Source of the DNA: Rathayibacter caricis DSM 15933
Lineage (GTDB): Bacteria; Actinomycetota; Actinomycetes; Actinomycetales; Microbacteriaceae
Direction: 5' to 3'
Assembly: GCF_003044275.1 (NCBI RefSeq)
Contig: NZ_PZPL01000001.1
Span: forward strand, 2,976,001 to 3,040,000
Length of the DNA stretch: 64,000 nucleotides
Below the pieces are notes generated by a model, which saw only the letters and a list, made by a program, of their open reading frames with translations, searched no databases and was not told where the DNA came from. Made by a program: the position numbers and the translations under genes. This document shows, piece by piece, positions 6,276 to 14,602 of the stretch (the stretch's first letter is position 1; every line of letters begins with the position of its first letter).

Positions 6276-7368
6276 CGGCAGGTGGCGGGCGCGGTACCGG
6301 GACGCCAATGGCAAGGAGCACGCGCGTCACTTCGAGTTCAAGAACAATCCGAAGAAGCCCGCTGAGTCCGCGCAACACTGGCTCGACTCGGTGACAGCCT
6401 CAGTCGTCCGCGGGGACTACCTCGACCCCGAGACGGCGCGGATGACCGTGGGGGAGTGGTGCGACCGCTGGCTCGCCGGATACGCGACCAATCGACCGTC
6501 AACGGTCCGGCAGGCGCGCACCCACCTCAAGCACATACGCGTCGCATTCGGCCCCCGTCCTCTCGCCAGCGTCCGGCCGTCCGAGGTGAAGACGTGGACC
6601 GCGGCACTGAAGCAGCAGGGACTCGCGGACTCCACGGTCTACGCCCTGCACGCTCGCCTGTCACATTTGTTCTCCGACGCCGTGCACGACGGGCTGGTGC
6701 CTCGCTCTCCGGTCTCGAGGCGCACGTCTCCGGGTGCGGGGAAGCAGCGGCCGTATGTTGCGACGACGGAGCAGATCTGGGCGCTCCACGACGCCATGCC
6801 CGAGGGAATGAAGCCGGTGATCCTCCTCGGCGCGTTCGCCGGCCTGAGGGTAGCCGAGATCGCCGCGCTGCGTACGACGGACGTCGACTTCATGCGCGGT
6901 GTGATTACTCCTGCGATCCAGTACCCGGCTGAGCCGCTCAAGACGGAGATGTCGCGTACTCCGATCCCGATCCCCACCGAACTCGCGCTCGAGTTGAACC
7001 GGGTGCCGGCGAAATGGGGGAGCAGCACCCTCGTCGTCGGCGCCTACGGCCGCCCGGTCGCGCCATACACGATCGAGACGGCGTTCCGGGTCGCGCGGGA
7101 CGCGATCGACGGCCTACCTGAGGGTTTCCGGATTCACGACTGCCGTCACTACTTCGCGTCGCTGCTGATCGCGTCCGGGCTTGACGTGAAGGTCGTGCAG
7201 GCCCGCCTCCGGCACGCGTCAGCGAAGACGACGCTCGACACCTACGGGCACATGTGGCCCGACAAAGACGAGTCCGCACGAGCGGCCGTTGCACATGTGC
7301 TGGCCGCTCGTGCGGACTCGTTGCGGACTGACCCCGCTACTTCCGTGGGTTCTAGCTACACCCCGTAG
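6250..7368 (+). CDS. tyrosine site-specific integrase
   Basis: 372 aa from the ATG at 6250. An N-terminal AP2-like arm-binding region ([15 protein letters not shown]) is followed by a SAM-like core-binding domain (residues about 60-155) and the catalytic domain. Catalytic residues visible are Arg200 ([11 protein letters not shown]), Lys231, His296 and Arg299 (HDCRH), His322 (RLRHAS) and the nucleophile Tyr332 (DTYGHMWP). All are present, so the enzyme should be active. It inserts and, with the excisionase, removes the element. Its last 13 bases lie antisense inside the end of glnA, so its stop codon is shared with the host gene. A 20-base perfect inverted repeat lies within its 3' end. Confidence 0.95.
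   Translation: MASIQKRPNGRWRARYRDANGKEHARHFEFKNNPKKPAESAQHWLDSVTASVVRGDYLDPETARMTVGEWCDRWLAGYATNRPSTVRQARTHLKHIRVAFGPRPLASVRPSEVKTWTAALKQQGLADSTVYALHARLSHLFSDAVHDGLVPRSPVSRRTSPGAGKQRPYVATTEQIWALHDAMPEGMKPVILLGAFAGLRVAEIAALRTTDVDFMRGVITPAIQYPAEPLKTEMSRTPIPIPTELALELNRVPAKWGSSTLVVGAYGRPVAPYTIETAFRVARDAIDGLPEGFRIHDCRHYFASLLIASGLDVKVVQARLRHASAKTTLDTYGHMWPDKDESARAAVAHVLAARADSLRTDPATSVGSSYTP
7268..7321. repeat. perfect 20-base inverted repeat inside integrase 3' end
   Basis: Arms at 7268-7287 and 7302-7321 are exact reverse complements (20 of 20), separated by 14 bases that contain the small palindrome GCACATGTGC. The repeat is inside the integrase codons for the residues around DESARAAV and ARADSLR and ends 35 bases before the glnA stop. 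As RNA it would form a very stable hairpin, so it could terminate integrase transcription or glnA transcription arriving from the other side. As DNA it could be an arm site of the attachment region. There is no T-run. Confidence 0.8.
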
Positions 7369-8780
7369 TACAGCTCGAACTCGAAGGGGTGCGGGCGCTG
7401 CGCGAGCGGCTTGATCTCCTTCTCGCGCTTGTACTCGATCCAGGTGTCGATGAGCTCCTGGGTGAACACGCCGCCCTGCAGCAGGAAGTCGTGGTCGGCC
7501 TCGAGGGCGTCGAGAGCCTCGCCGAGGGTCGCGGGGACCTGCGGGATGAGCTTCGCCTCCTCGGGGGGCAGCTCGTAGAGGTCCTTGTCGACCGGCTCGT
7601 GCGGCTCGATGCGGTTCTTGATGCCGTCGAGGCCCGCCATCAGCTGCGCGGCGAAGGCGAGGTACGGGTTGCCCGAGGCGTCGGGCGCACGGAACTCGAT
7701 GCGCTTGGCCTTGGGGTTGGTGCCCGTGATCGGGATGCGGATCGACGCGGAGCGGTTGCCGGCCGAGTAGACCAGGTTGACCGGCGCCTCGAAGCCCGGG
7801 ATCAGGCGGTGGTAGGAGTTCACCGTCGGGTTCGTGAACGCGAGCACGGCGGGGGCGTGCTTGAGCAGGCCTCCGATGTACCAGCGGGCGAGGTCGGAGA
7901 GTCCGCCGTAGCCGTTCTCGTCGTAGAAGAGCGGCGTGCCGTCGTTCCACAGCGACTGGTGGGTGTGCATGCCCGAGCCGTTGTCGCCGAAGAGGGGCTT
8001 CGGCATGAACGTGGCGGTCTTGCCCCACTGCTCGGCCGTGTTCTTGACGATGTACTTGAACTTCAGGATGTCGTCGGCCGCGTGCACCATGGTGTCGAAG
8101 CGGTAGTTGATCTCGGCCTGTCCGCCGGTGCCCACCTCGTGGTGCGAGCGCTCGAGGATGAGGCCGGCGTCGATCAGCTTGAGGCAGATGTCGTCGCGCA
8201 GGTCGGCCTGCTTGTCGACGGGGCTCACAGGGAAGTAGCCGCCCTTGTAGGGCGTCTTGTTGCCGAGGTTGCCGCCCTCTTCGACGCGGCCCGAGTTCCA
8301 GGCGCCCTCGACGGAGTCGACGGAGTGGAACGCCGAGTTCTGCGTGATCTCGTAGCGGACGTCGTCGAAGATGTAGAACTCGGCCTCGGGGGCGAAGAAC
8401 GCGGTGTCGGCGATGCCGGTCGAGGCGAGGTACTTCTCAGCCTTCTTGGCCACCTGGCGCGGGTCCTTCGAGTAGATCTCGCCGTTGCGCGGGTTGTAGA
8501 TGTCGAAGACGAGGATCAGGGTGCGCTCGACGCGGAACGGGTCCACGTAGGCGGTCGTCACATCGGGGATCAGCTGCATGTCCGACTCGTGGATGTTCGC
8601 GAATCCACGGATCGAGGACCCGTCGAAGAGCTGGCCGACCGAGAAGAACTCCTCGTCGACGGTCGAGGCGGGGATGTTGAAGTGCTGCTGGACACCGGGG
8701 AGATCGGTGAACCGGATGTCGAGGAACTTGACGTCCGTGTCCTTGATGAACTTGAGCACCTCGGAAGAATCTTTGAACAT
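7356..8780 (-). CDS. glnA: type I glutamine synthetase
   Basis: 474 aa. Makes glutamine from glutamate, ammonia and ATP; cytosolic dodecamer. The N-terminal beta-grasp domain is followed by the catalytic domain with the usual blocks: FDGSSIRGF, the metal-binding [20 protein letters not shown], the [11 protein letters not shown] block and NRSASIRIP. The adenylylation site is Tyr402 in the DLYELPPEE motif, so activity is probably tuned by GlnE. I chose the ATG at 8780 (MFKDSSEVL), the usual family start. It has its own upstream region with GlnR-like half-sites and is divergent from the RDD gene. Its 3' end overlaps the integrase, which suggests that the mobile element inserted there. Confidence 0.98.
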   Translation of the reverse strand: MFKDSSEVLKFIKDTDVKFLDIRFTDLPGVQQHFNIPASTVDEEFFSVGQLFDGSSIRGFANIHESDMQLIPDVTTAYVDPFRVERTLILVFDIYNPRNGEIYSKDPRQVAKKAEKYLASTGIADTAFFAPEAEFYIFDDVRYEITQNSAFHSVDSVEGAWNSGRVEEGGNLGNKTPYKGGYFPVSPVDKQADLRDDICLKLIDAGLILERSHHEVGTGGQAEINYRFDTMVHAADDILKFKYIVKNTAEQWGKTATFMPKPLFGDNGSGMHTHQSLWNDGTPLFYDENGYGGLSDLARWYIGGLLKHAPAVLAFTNPTVNSYHRLIPGFEAPVNLVYSAGNRSASIRIPITGTNPKAKRIEFRAPDASGNPYLAFAAQLMAGLDGIKNRIEPHEPVDKDLYELPPEEAKLIPQVPATLGEALDALEADHDFLLQGGVFTQELIDTWIEYKREKEIKPLAQRPHPFEFELYYGV

Positions 8781-8845
8781 GCAGAAGTCTCCTATGGCAT
8801 AACGGGTTACTGCTGAGCGCAGCCGTCCCAGGCTAGTCACGGGGT

Positions 8846-8883
8846 GTGTCCCTGGAGTGTCCCCCTTGTTTCGAGCATGTTAC
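8846..8883 (-). promoter_or_regulatory. GlnR-type half-site array upstream of glnA
   Basis: Read on the minus strand towards glnA: GTAAC (8883-8879), GAAAC (8872-8868), GACAC (8861-8857) and GACAC (8850-8846), each start exactly 11 bases after the last. The first pair, GTAAC-N6-GAAAC, matches the GlnR consensus GTnAC-N6-GAAAC known from streptomycetes and mycobacteria; the next two are weaker copies in phase. The array ends 65 bases before the glnA ATG. Nitrogen control of glnA by a GlnR-like OmpR-family regulator is inferred; the regulator gene is not in this window. Confidence 0.6.
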
Positions 8884-8951
8884 GTGAGTCTGACTCATCC
8901 TGGCTCCGCGGGCCGGCCGAGGTGCTCAGGGGGCGCCGATACGATGGATCC

Positions 8952-9374
8952 ATGCCCGGACCGGAACGCAGGACCTTCGCCGATGTGCCCCCGAGCCACT
9001 GGCCGGGGGAGCGGCTCGGCCTGCCCCGTGAGGGCCGGATGTCGATCGCGCGACCGGGTCGCCGCTTCGCCGCGCTGGCGGTCGACTTCGCGATCGCGGC
9101 GCTGATCTCGCTGGCGTTCTTCTCCTACGACCGCTGGGCGAGCCTGATCCTGTTCGTGGTCCTGCAGGCGGTCTTCATCCCGACCATCGGCGGTGGCATC
9201 GGGCACCGCCTGCTCCGGATGCGCGTCGTCCGACTCGGCGGCGGCTGGGTGGGGGCGTGGCGCCCGCTGGTGCGCTCGCTGCTCCTGGCCGTGCTCGTTC
9301 CCGCGCTGGTCTGGGACTCCGACCAGCGCGGCTTCCACGACAAGGTCGCGGGAACGGTGCTCGTCCGCTACTGA
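8952..9374 (+). CDS. RDD family membrane protein
   Basis: 140 aa from the ATG at 8952 (MPGPERRTF), a start common to actinobacterial homologues next to glnA. An N-terminal soluble part of about 40 residues precedes RPGRRFAALAVDFAIAAL, where the Arg and Asp of the RDD motif are visible. Three membrane segments follow: about residues 41-58, 64-85 with the IGGGIGHRLL turn, and 107-122 (LLLAVLVPALVWD). The closing DQRGFHDKVAGTVLV is the conserved C-terminal RDD signature. RDD proteins are of poorly known function, some acting in ion transport or exchange. It diverges from glnA and converges on the DUF4191 gene. Confidence 0.85.
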   Translation: MPGPERRTFADVPPSHWPGERLGLPREGRMSIARPGRRFAALAVDFAIAALISLAFFSYDRWASLILFVVLQAVFIPTIGGGIGHRLLRMRVVRLGGGWVGAWRPLVRSLLLAVLVPALVWDSDQRGFHDKVAGTVLVRY

Positions 9375-9428
9375 GCGGTCGACGCCGAGCGGTCGACGCC
9401 GAGCGGTCGACGCCGCGCGGTCGGCGCC
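9373..9428. repeat. 14-base tandem repeat, about four copies
   Basis: GAGCGGTCGACGCC is repeated exactly three times (9373-9386, 9387-9400, 9401-9414) followed by a degenerate copy (GCGCGGTCGGCGCC, 9415-9428). It begins at the stop of the RDD gene and ends just before the DUF4191 stop, filling the gap between two convergent genes. Each unit contains the GTCGAC palindrome. It may change copy number between strains; no function is evident. Confidence 0.85.
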
Positions 9429-9432
9429 GCGC

Positions 9433-10143
9433 TCAGCGCGAGCGCTGCGGGCGCACCTTGAAGGGGTCGACGCCCTTCGGGATCGGCAGCGACGTGTTGA
9501 GCGAGGCCAGACGGTTCTTCACCGCGAGGACCTCGGCCTTGGTGAGGGCCTTCTTCGTCTTCGCGAGGGTCCGGGGAATGCGGTGTAGCGGAACCGAGTC
9601 GGCGTCGGGGCCGACGTGGACGAACGTGACGGGGACGTTCGGGAGGATCCGGGTCACCTTGCGGCGCTCGTCGTCGAGCATGCGCTTGGTCCGGCCGGAG
9701 GGGCCCTCGGCGATCAGCACGACACCGCCGCGGCCGACGGCGCGGTACACGGCGTCCTGGGTCTTCCCGTTCACGGCGACGGGCATCTCGGTCCCGGTCC
9801 ACGTGCCGCGGAGGCCGCTGCGGAGCACCGCTCCCACGGCGCCGGGCTGGCCTGCGATCTGACCGTAGGCCGCGCGCTCGGCGCGACGGGAGAGCACGGC
9901 GAGTCCGGCCACCATGCCGGCGAGCACGCCGACGAGCACCCAGAGCGCGATGACGAAGCCATTGCCTCCGCCCAGCAGGATCCCGAAAAGGACGCCGAGG
10001 AGCACGGGCAGCAGCGTCGCGAGCAGGATGATCCAGACCGCGCTGCTGTCGTAGCGGCGGGTCATCTGGAACACCTGCCACATCTGCTTGAGACGTCCGG
10101 GTTCCTTGACCGCCTTCGTCGACGGTTCCGTGCTGCGTGCCAT
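9433..10143 (-). CDS. DUF4191 family membrane protein
   Basis: 236 aa. A basic N-terminus (RLKQMWQVFQMTRRYD) is followed by two membrane helices, about residues 36-57 (VWIILLATLLPVLLGVLF) and 62-84 (FVIALWVLVGVLAGMVAGLAV). A cytosolic domain then has the conserved AERAAYGQIAGQPGAVGAVL and GRGGVVLIAEGP motifs. This is the usual make-up of the actinobacterial DUF4191 family, whose role is unknown; homologues lie near glnA and lipoate or 2-oxoacid dehydrogenase genes, as here. The ATG at 10143 is the family start. The gene is convergent with the RDD gene and divergent from the kinase-like gene. Confidence 0.88.
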   Translation of the reverse strand: MARSTEPSTKAVKEPGRLKQMWQVFQMTRRYDSSAVWIILLATLLPVLLGVLFGILLGGGNGFVIALWVLVGVLAGMVAGLAVLSRRAERAAYGQIAGQPGAVGAVLRSGLRGTWTGTEMPVAVNGKTQDAVYRAVGRGGVVLIAEGPSGRTKRMLDDERRKVTRILPNVPVTFVHVGPDADSVPLHRIPRTLAKTKKALTKAEVLAVKNRLASLNTSLPIPKGVDPFKVRPQRSR

Positions 10144-10291
10144 GTGCTCAAGGATACCGAGCCGCCCCGGCCGCAGGGACCGTTCCCCCTCGATCAGCGA
10201 GAGGCTCCTCCCCGGCGGTCGCTGTGCCCGGTCGTCCCCAGATCGGGATCGGCGGCCCCTGGCGGGCGGTGCGTCGGTCGATCCTCGGGGG

Positions 10292-11572
10292 ATGGGATCG
10301 GAGACGGGACGGGTGCAGGAGGAGCGAGGACGACGGGTCGCGGGCTATGAGGTCGTCGGCCCGTCGGCGCGCGGACACCTCGTGCGCGGGCCCGAGGGGG
10401 AGGCCCTCGAGGCGCGCATCTGCTCCGTCGACGACGCCGCCGTCGCCCTGCGGAACGGGGCGGCCCTGCTGCCCGAGCACGGGCACCGGGAGACCCTGGT
10501 CGACCTCTGCGTGGACGACGGGGTCGTGGTCCTGCTGACGCGACCGGCGGTCGTGGAGACGCTCGCCCGGGTCCTGGAGCGAGGGCACCGACTGCCAGCG
10601 GGCGCCGCGGTGACCGTCCTCGCTCCCATCGCGGGGGCGCTGCGGGACGCCGCGGACCACGGCGTCGTCCTGTCGATCGGCACCGGATCCGTCGGCCTGA
10701 CGGCGGAAGGGAGGCCCGTCCTCCTGCTGGGAGAGGAGGGCGCCGGGTCCACACCGGCGTCGGCCTTCCGCGCGGTGCTGCTCGCGGCCGCTCCGGAATC
10801 GAGTCCTCCGGAGGACGCCGATCTCGCTGGACTCGAAGCGCACCTCTACCGCTGGGCGGCGCCCGCTCCTCTCGGAGAGCTGCTCACGGCGCCGGCGGTC
10901 CCGGCCGCGTCCGAAGGTCCGGAGCCGGGGCCGACCGGCTCGCCCAGCGCTCGCACGCGCATCGCCGGGATCACCGCGACGTGGCGACTCCGATTCCGGC
11001 GTCGCTCCGCGGTGGCCGGAGCCTCAGCACTCGCCCGGCACCGGCGCGTGCACCCGCTCGACGGCTGGAGGGGTCGGGCCGTCGCGATGGCGAGCGCGCG
11101 TCGCGGTCCGCTGCTCGCTGCGGCAGCGGTCGTCGTGGGTGCTCTCGTCGCCGGACTCGTCTCGGGGAACGAGCAGGACGTCAGCGCGCCGCCCGAGGGA
11201 GGCGCGTCGGCCGCTCCGACCGGAAGCCACCAGGAGGTCGCGCCCAGACCTCCCTCCGCCGACCTCCCGGCCGCCGAAGCGGCGACCGCGCTGCTCCGGA
11301 GCTTCGCGTCCTGCTCCGGAGCGACGGATCGGAGCTGCGTCGACAGCCTGAGCGCCGAGGATTCGCCGCTGCGCTCGGACGGCGGACCGGATTTCGTGGC
11401 GGCACTCGGAACGGTCGACCACGCCGCTCTGACGGACGAGCAAGGGGCGTCCGCCCTCCTCTCGATCGATGCGACGGCCGAGGCGGGGGAGACGACAGCG
11501 GCCTCCGTCCTGATCATCAGGACGGAGGCCGGCTGGCTCCTGCGCGAGGTGTTCACCGAGGAGGGCGGCTAG
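10292..11572 (+). CDS. membrane protein with degenerate kinase-like domain
   Basis: 426 aa from the ATG at 10292. The cytosolic first half (residues about 1-190) resembles the skeleton of a Ser/Thr kinase: a C-lobe-like PIAGALRDAADHGVVLSIGTG takes the place of the usual catalytic loop and GRPVLLLGEEG the place of the metal-binding loop. The catalytic HRD Asp, the DFG motif and the ATP-binding Lys are not recognisable, so it would be a pseudokinase. A single membrane helix lies at about residues 276-296 (LLAAAAVVVGALVAGLVSG), followed by an extracytoplasmic Pro/Ala-rich linker and a small domain with two Cys (FASCSGATDRSCVD). The fold is inferred by eye; function unknown. Confidence 0.5.
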   Translation: MGSETGRVQEERGRRVAGYEVVGPSARGHLVRGPEGEALEARICSVDDAAVALRNGAALLPEHGHRETLVDLCVDDGVVVLLTRPAVVETLARVLERGHRLPAGAAVTVLAPIAGALRDAADHGVVLSIGTGSVGLTAEGRPVLLLGEEGAGSTPASAFRAVLLAAAPESSPPEDADLAGLEAHLYRWAAPAPLGELLTAPAVPAASEGPEPGPTGSPSARTRIAGITATWRLRFRRRSAVAGASALARHRRVHPLDGWRGRAVAMASARRGPLLAAAAVVVGALVAGLVSGNEQDVSAPPEGGASAAPTGSHQEVAPRPPSADLPAAEAATALLRSFASCSGATDRSCVDSLSAEDSPLRSDGGPDFVAALGTVDHAALTDEQGASALLSIDATAEAGETTAASVLIIRTEAGWLLREVFTEEGG

Positions 11573-11598
11573 GCCGTCCCCTCAGCGGACGGGTCCGC

Positions 11599-13035
11599 TC
11601 AGATGCCGAGGTCGTTCTCGAACGAGCCCTCCTCGAGGCGCTCCTTGATCGCGACCAGGAAGCGCGCCGCGTCGGCACCGTCCACCGTGCGGTGGTCGTA
11701 CGAGAGCGCGAGGTACACGGTCGAGCGGATCGCGATGACGTCCTGACCGTCAACCTGCAGCACGGCGGGCTTCTTGGTCACGATGCCGGTCCCGAGGATC
11801 GCGGTCTGCGGGAGGAAGACCACCGGGGTGTCGAAGAGCGCGCCGCGCGATCCGGTGTTGGTCAGCGTGAAGGTGCCGCCGGCCAGCTCGTCGGGCTTGA
11901 GCTTGTTGTTGCGGGTGCGCTCGGCCAGGTCCCCGATGGTGGAGGCGATCTGCGCGAGGTTCAGGTCCGACGCGTTCTTCAGGACCGGGGTCAGCAGGCC
12001 GCGCTCGGTGTCGACCGCGATGCTGATGTTCTCGTGGTCCGGGTAGACGATCGAGTCGCCGTCGAGGGTGGAGTTGATGACCGGGTAGGCCTTCAGCGCC
12101 TCGGCGGCCGCCAGCGCGAAGAACGGGAGGAAGGACAGCTTGGCGCCGGTCTTCTCCTGGAAGCTCTTCTTCACCGAGTCGCGGAAGCGGGCGACGTTCG
12201 TCACGTCGACCTCGACCACCGAGGTGAGCTGAGCGGTCGACTGCATCGACTCGACGGCGCGCTGGGCGAGGACCTTGCGGAGGCGCGACAGCGACTGCGT
12301 CGTTCCGCGCAGCGGCGAGGTTTCGAGCGGGGTGCGAGCGGCCTTCGCCGCGGCGGCGGCGGGAGCCGAGACCGGGGCGGGAGCCGACTTCGCGGCTTCG
12401 ACGGCGTCGAGCACGTCCTGCTTGCGGATGCGGCCGCCGACACCGGTGCCGGTGAGCGACGCGAGGTCGATGCCGTGCTCGCTCGCGAGCTTGCGCACGA
12501 GGGGGGTCACGTAGCCGGGGTTCGAGTCGGTGGGCTCGGGGGTCGCGGCCTGGGCGGGCGCCGCGGCGGCGGGCGCCGGTGCGGGAACGGAGGGAGCCGG
12601 TGCGGCGGCCTCGGGCGCGGCGGGCTTCTCGGCGGCGGGGGCCGGCTCGGGCTCGGCGGGGGCCGGAGCCTCCTCCTCGCTGTCCGAGTCGACCGACGGG
12701 GTCGCCACGTCGGTGGGCTCGGTCTCGGCGGCCTCGACCTCCGGAGCCTCCTCGGCGGCGGCGGGGGCCTCGGGCTCGGCGGGCGCCGCGGACGCGGAAC
12801 CGTCGCCGATCCGGACCAGCTCGGCGCCGACCTCGACGGTCTCGTCCTCCTGGACGAGGATCTCCTCGATGACACCGGCGACGGGCGACGGGATCTCGGT
12901 GTCGACCTTGTCGGTCGACACCTCGAGCAGGGGCTCGTCGACCTCGACGCGATCCCCGACGTTCTTCAGCCAGCGGGTGACCGTTCCTTCCGTGACACTC
13001 TCTCCGAGTGCCGGGAGGCTGACGGATTCGCTCAT
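11599..13035 (-). CDS. sucB: dihydrolipoamide acyltransferase, E2 of a 2-oxoacid dehydrogenase
   Basis: 478 aa. A single lipoyl domain (residues 1-79) has the lipoylated Lys43 in EVSTDKVDTEIP. A long flexible Ala/Pro/Glu linker (about 80-170) follows, then a peripheral-subunit-binding domain (about 173-213, VTPLVRKLASEHGIDLASLTGTG) and the catalytic domain (about 245-478) with the active-site His448 in DHRTVDG. E2 moves the acyl group from lipoate to CoA. In actinobacteria this protein is often named SucB but can serve pyruvate dehydrogenase; substrate cannot be told here. It is followed upstream by lpdA (E3) with an 80-base gap, so E3-E2 are probably one unit. Confidence 0.92.
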   Translation of the reverse strand: MSESVSLPALGESVTEGTVTRWLKNVGDRVEVDEPLLEVSTDKVDTEIPSPVAGVIEEILVQEDETVEVGAELVRIGDGSASAAPAEPEAPAAAEEAPEVEAAETEPTDVATPSVDSDSEEEAPAPAEPEPAPAAEKPAAPEAAAPAPSVPAPAPAAAAPAQAATPEPTDSNPGYVTPLVRKLASEHGIDLASLTGTGVGGRIRKQDVLDAVEAAKSAPAPVSAPAAAAAKAARTPLETSPLRGTTQSLSRLRKVLAQRAVESMQSTAQLTSVVEVDVTNVARFRDSVKKSFQEKTGAKLSFLPFFALAAAEALKAYPVINSTLDGDSIVYPDHENISIAVDTERGLLTPVLKNASDLNLAQIASTIGDLAERTRNNKLKPDELAGGTFTLTNTGSRGALFDTPVVFLPQTAILGTGIVTKKPAVLQVDGQDVIAIRSTVYLALSYDHRTVDGADAARFLVAIKERLEEGSFENDLGI

Positions 13036-13115
13036 GATCCTGTCTCCTTAAGACGTGTGCGTACAGTGTTCAGCTTAGTGATGCGGGAGCGGCGGGTCGC
13101 CGCCCCGCGGTGGTG

Positions 13116-14489
13116 CTAGAGGGCGTGCAGGGGCTTCCCGGCCAGCGCGAGATGCGCCTCGCCGAGCGCCTCGTTCTGGGTCGGATGCGCGTGCACGAAG
13201 GGTGCGACGTCCTCCGGGTGCGCCTCCCAGTTCACGATGAGCTGGGCCTCGCCGATCAGCTCGCCGACCCGGGCGCCGACCATGTGCACGCCGACGACCG
13301 GTCCGTCCACGACTCGGACGACCTTCACCGATCCGCTGGTGCCCAGGATCGTGCTGCGCGCGTTGCCGCCGAGGCCGTAGTCGTAGGCGGCGACGCGCTC
13401 GGCACCGTACTCCGCCACGGCGCCCGCCTCGGTCAGCCCGATGGAGGCCACCTCGGGATCGCTGTAGGTCACCTTCGGCACGTTGAGGTCGCTCACGACC
13501 TGCGGGGCGAGACCGGCGATCTCCTCGGCGACGAAGATCCCCTGCTGGAAGCTGCGGTGCGCGAGCTGCAGTCCGGGGACGATGTCGCCGACGGCGTAGA
13601 CGCCCGGGACCGAGGTCCGCAGGCGCTCGTCCGTGACGACGAAGCCGCGATCGAGCGCGACTCCGGCCTCTTCGAGCCCGATGCCGGCCGTGACCGGACC
13701 CCGGCCGACGGCGACGAGCAGCAGCTCGCCCTCGACGACGGTGCCGTTCTCGAGCGAGACGCTCACTCCGGTGTCGGACTGGGAGACGGAGGAGACCCGC
13801 GAGCCGAGCTGGAACGCGATGCCGCGCTTGCGGAACGCACGCTCGAGCTGTCGGCTCGCGCTCTCGTCCTCGTTCGGCACGAGGTGGGGGAGCGCCTCCA
13901 CGATGGTGACCTCGGCGCCGAAGGAGCGCCACACGCTCGCGAACTCGACGCCGATGACTCCGCCGCCCAGCACGACGACGCGAGCCGGCACGTGATCGAG
14001 CTCGAGCGCCTCGTCGCTGGTGAGGATCCGGCCGCCGATCGTGATGCCCGGGAGCGTCCGCGACGCGGAGCCGGTCGCGACGACGATCGAGCGTCCGTGG
14101 AGGACGTGCTCGCCCACCGTCACGGTGCTCGGACCGGAGAGTCGGCCGTCGCCCTCGACCACGGTGATGCCCCGCGAGGAGATGAGGCTCTGCAGTCCCT
14201 TGTACTTGCCGGCGACGACGCCGCGGCGGTACTCCGTCACCTGCTCGACGTCGATGCCGTCGAAACTTGCGCGGACGCCGTACTTCTGCGCGTCCTTGGC
14301 GCCGTCCGCCAGCTCCGCGGCGTGCAGGAGGGCCTTGGTGGGGACGCAGCCCCGGTGGAGGCAGGTGCCGCCGAGCTTGTCGCGCTCGACGAGAGCGACG
14401 TTCATCCCCAGCTGAGTGGCCCGCAGCGCCGCGGCGTACCCGCCGCTGCCCCCGCCGAGCACGACCAGGTCGTAGCTCTCTTCCGACAC
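13116..14489 (-). CDS. lpdA: dihydrolipoyl dehydrogenase (E3)
   Basis: 457 aa from the GTG at 14489, chosen because GGGAG lies seven bases upstream and because MSEESYDLVVLGGGSGGY is the normal family N-terminus. Domains: FAD-binding (GGGSGGY), the redox-active disulfide (GGTCLHRGCVP), NAD-binding (VVVLGGGVIGVEFASVW), the second FAD contact (GVYAVGDI) and the interface domain with the catalytic His-Glu pair (HAHPTQNEAL). It reoxidises dihydrolipoamide on E2 using NAD. It lies just upstream of the E2 gene on the same strand, and pepA is upstream of it. Confidence 0.96.
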   Translation of the reverse strand: MSEESYDLVVLGGGSGGYAAALRATQLGMNVALVERDKLGGTCLHRGCVPTKALLHAAELADGAKDAQKYGVRASFDGIDVEQVTEYRRGVVAGKYKGLQSLISSRGITVVEGDGRLSGPSTVTVGEHVLHGRSIVVATGSASRTLPGITIGGRILTSDEALELDHVPARVVVLGGGVIGVEFASVWRSFGAEVTIVEALPHLVPNEDESASRQLERAFRKRGIAFQLGSRVSSVSQSDTGVSVSLENGTVVEGELLLVAVGRGPVTAGIGLEEAGVALDRGFVVTDERLRTSVPGVYAVGDIVPGLQLAHRSFQQGIFVAEEIAGLAPQVVSDLNVPKVTYSDPEVASIGLTEAGAVAEYGAERVAAYDYGLGGNARSTILGTSGSVKVVRVVDGPVVGVHMVGARVGELIGEAQLIVNWEAHPEDVAPFVHAHPTQNEALGEAHLALAGKPLHAL

Positions 14490-14602
14490 CCGGTGACTCC
14501 CTTGCGACGTGCGGTCCCCGGTCGCTCCGTACCGGTCGCGACGCGGAGCGCAGCGCGGGAGGAGGAGGGGACGAGGCGGGATCTCCCGCCCCGTCGACCC
14601 TA

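Noticed and set aside
1..7250. Second copy of the glnA 3' end as the left attachment site
   Set aside because: I scanned this stretch for the sequence around 7350-7375 and saw no copy, so the left boundary is probably outside the window.
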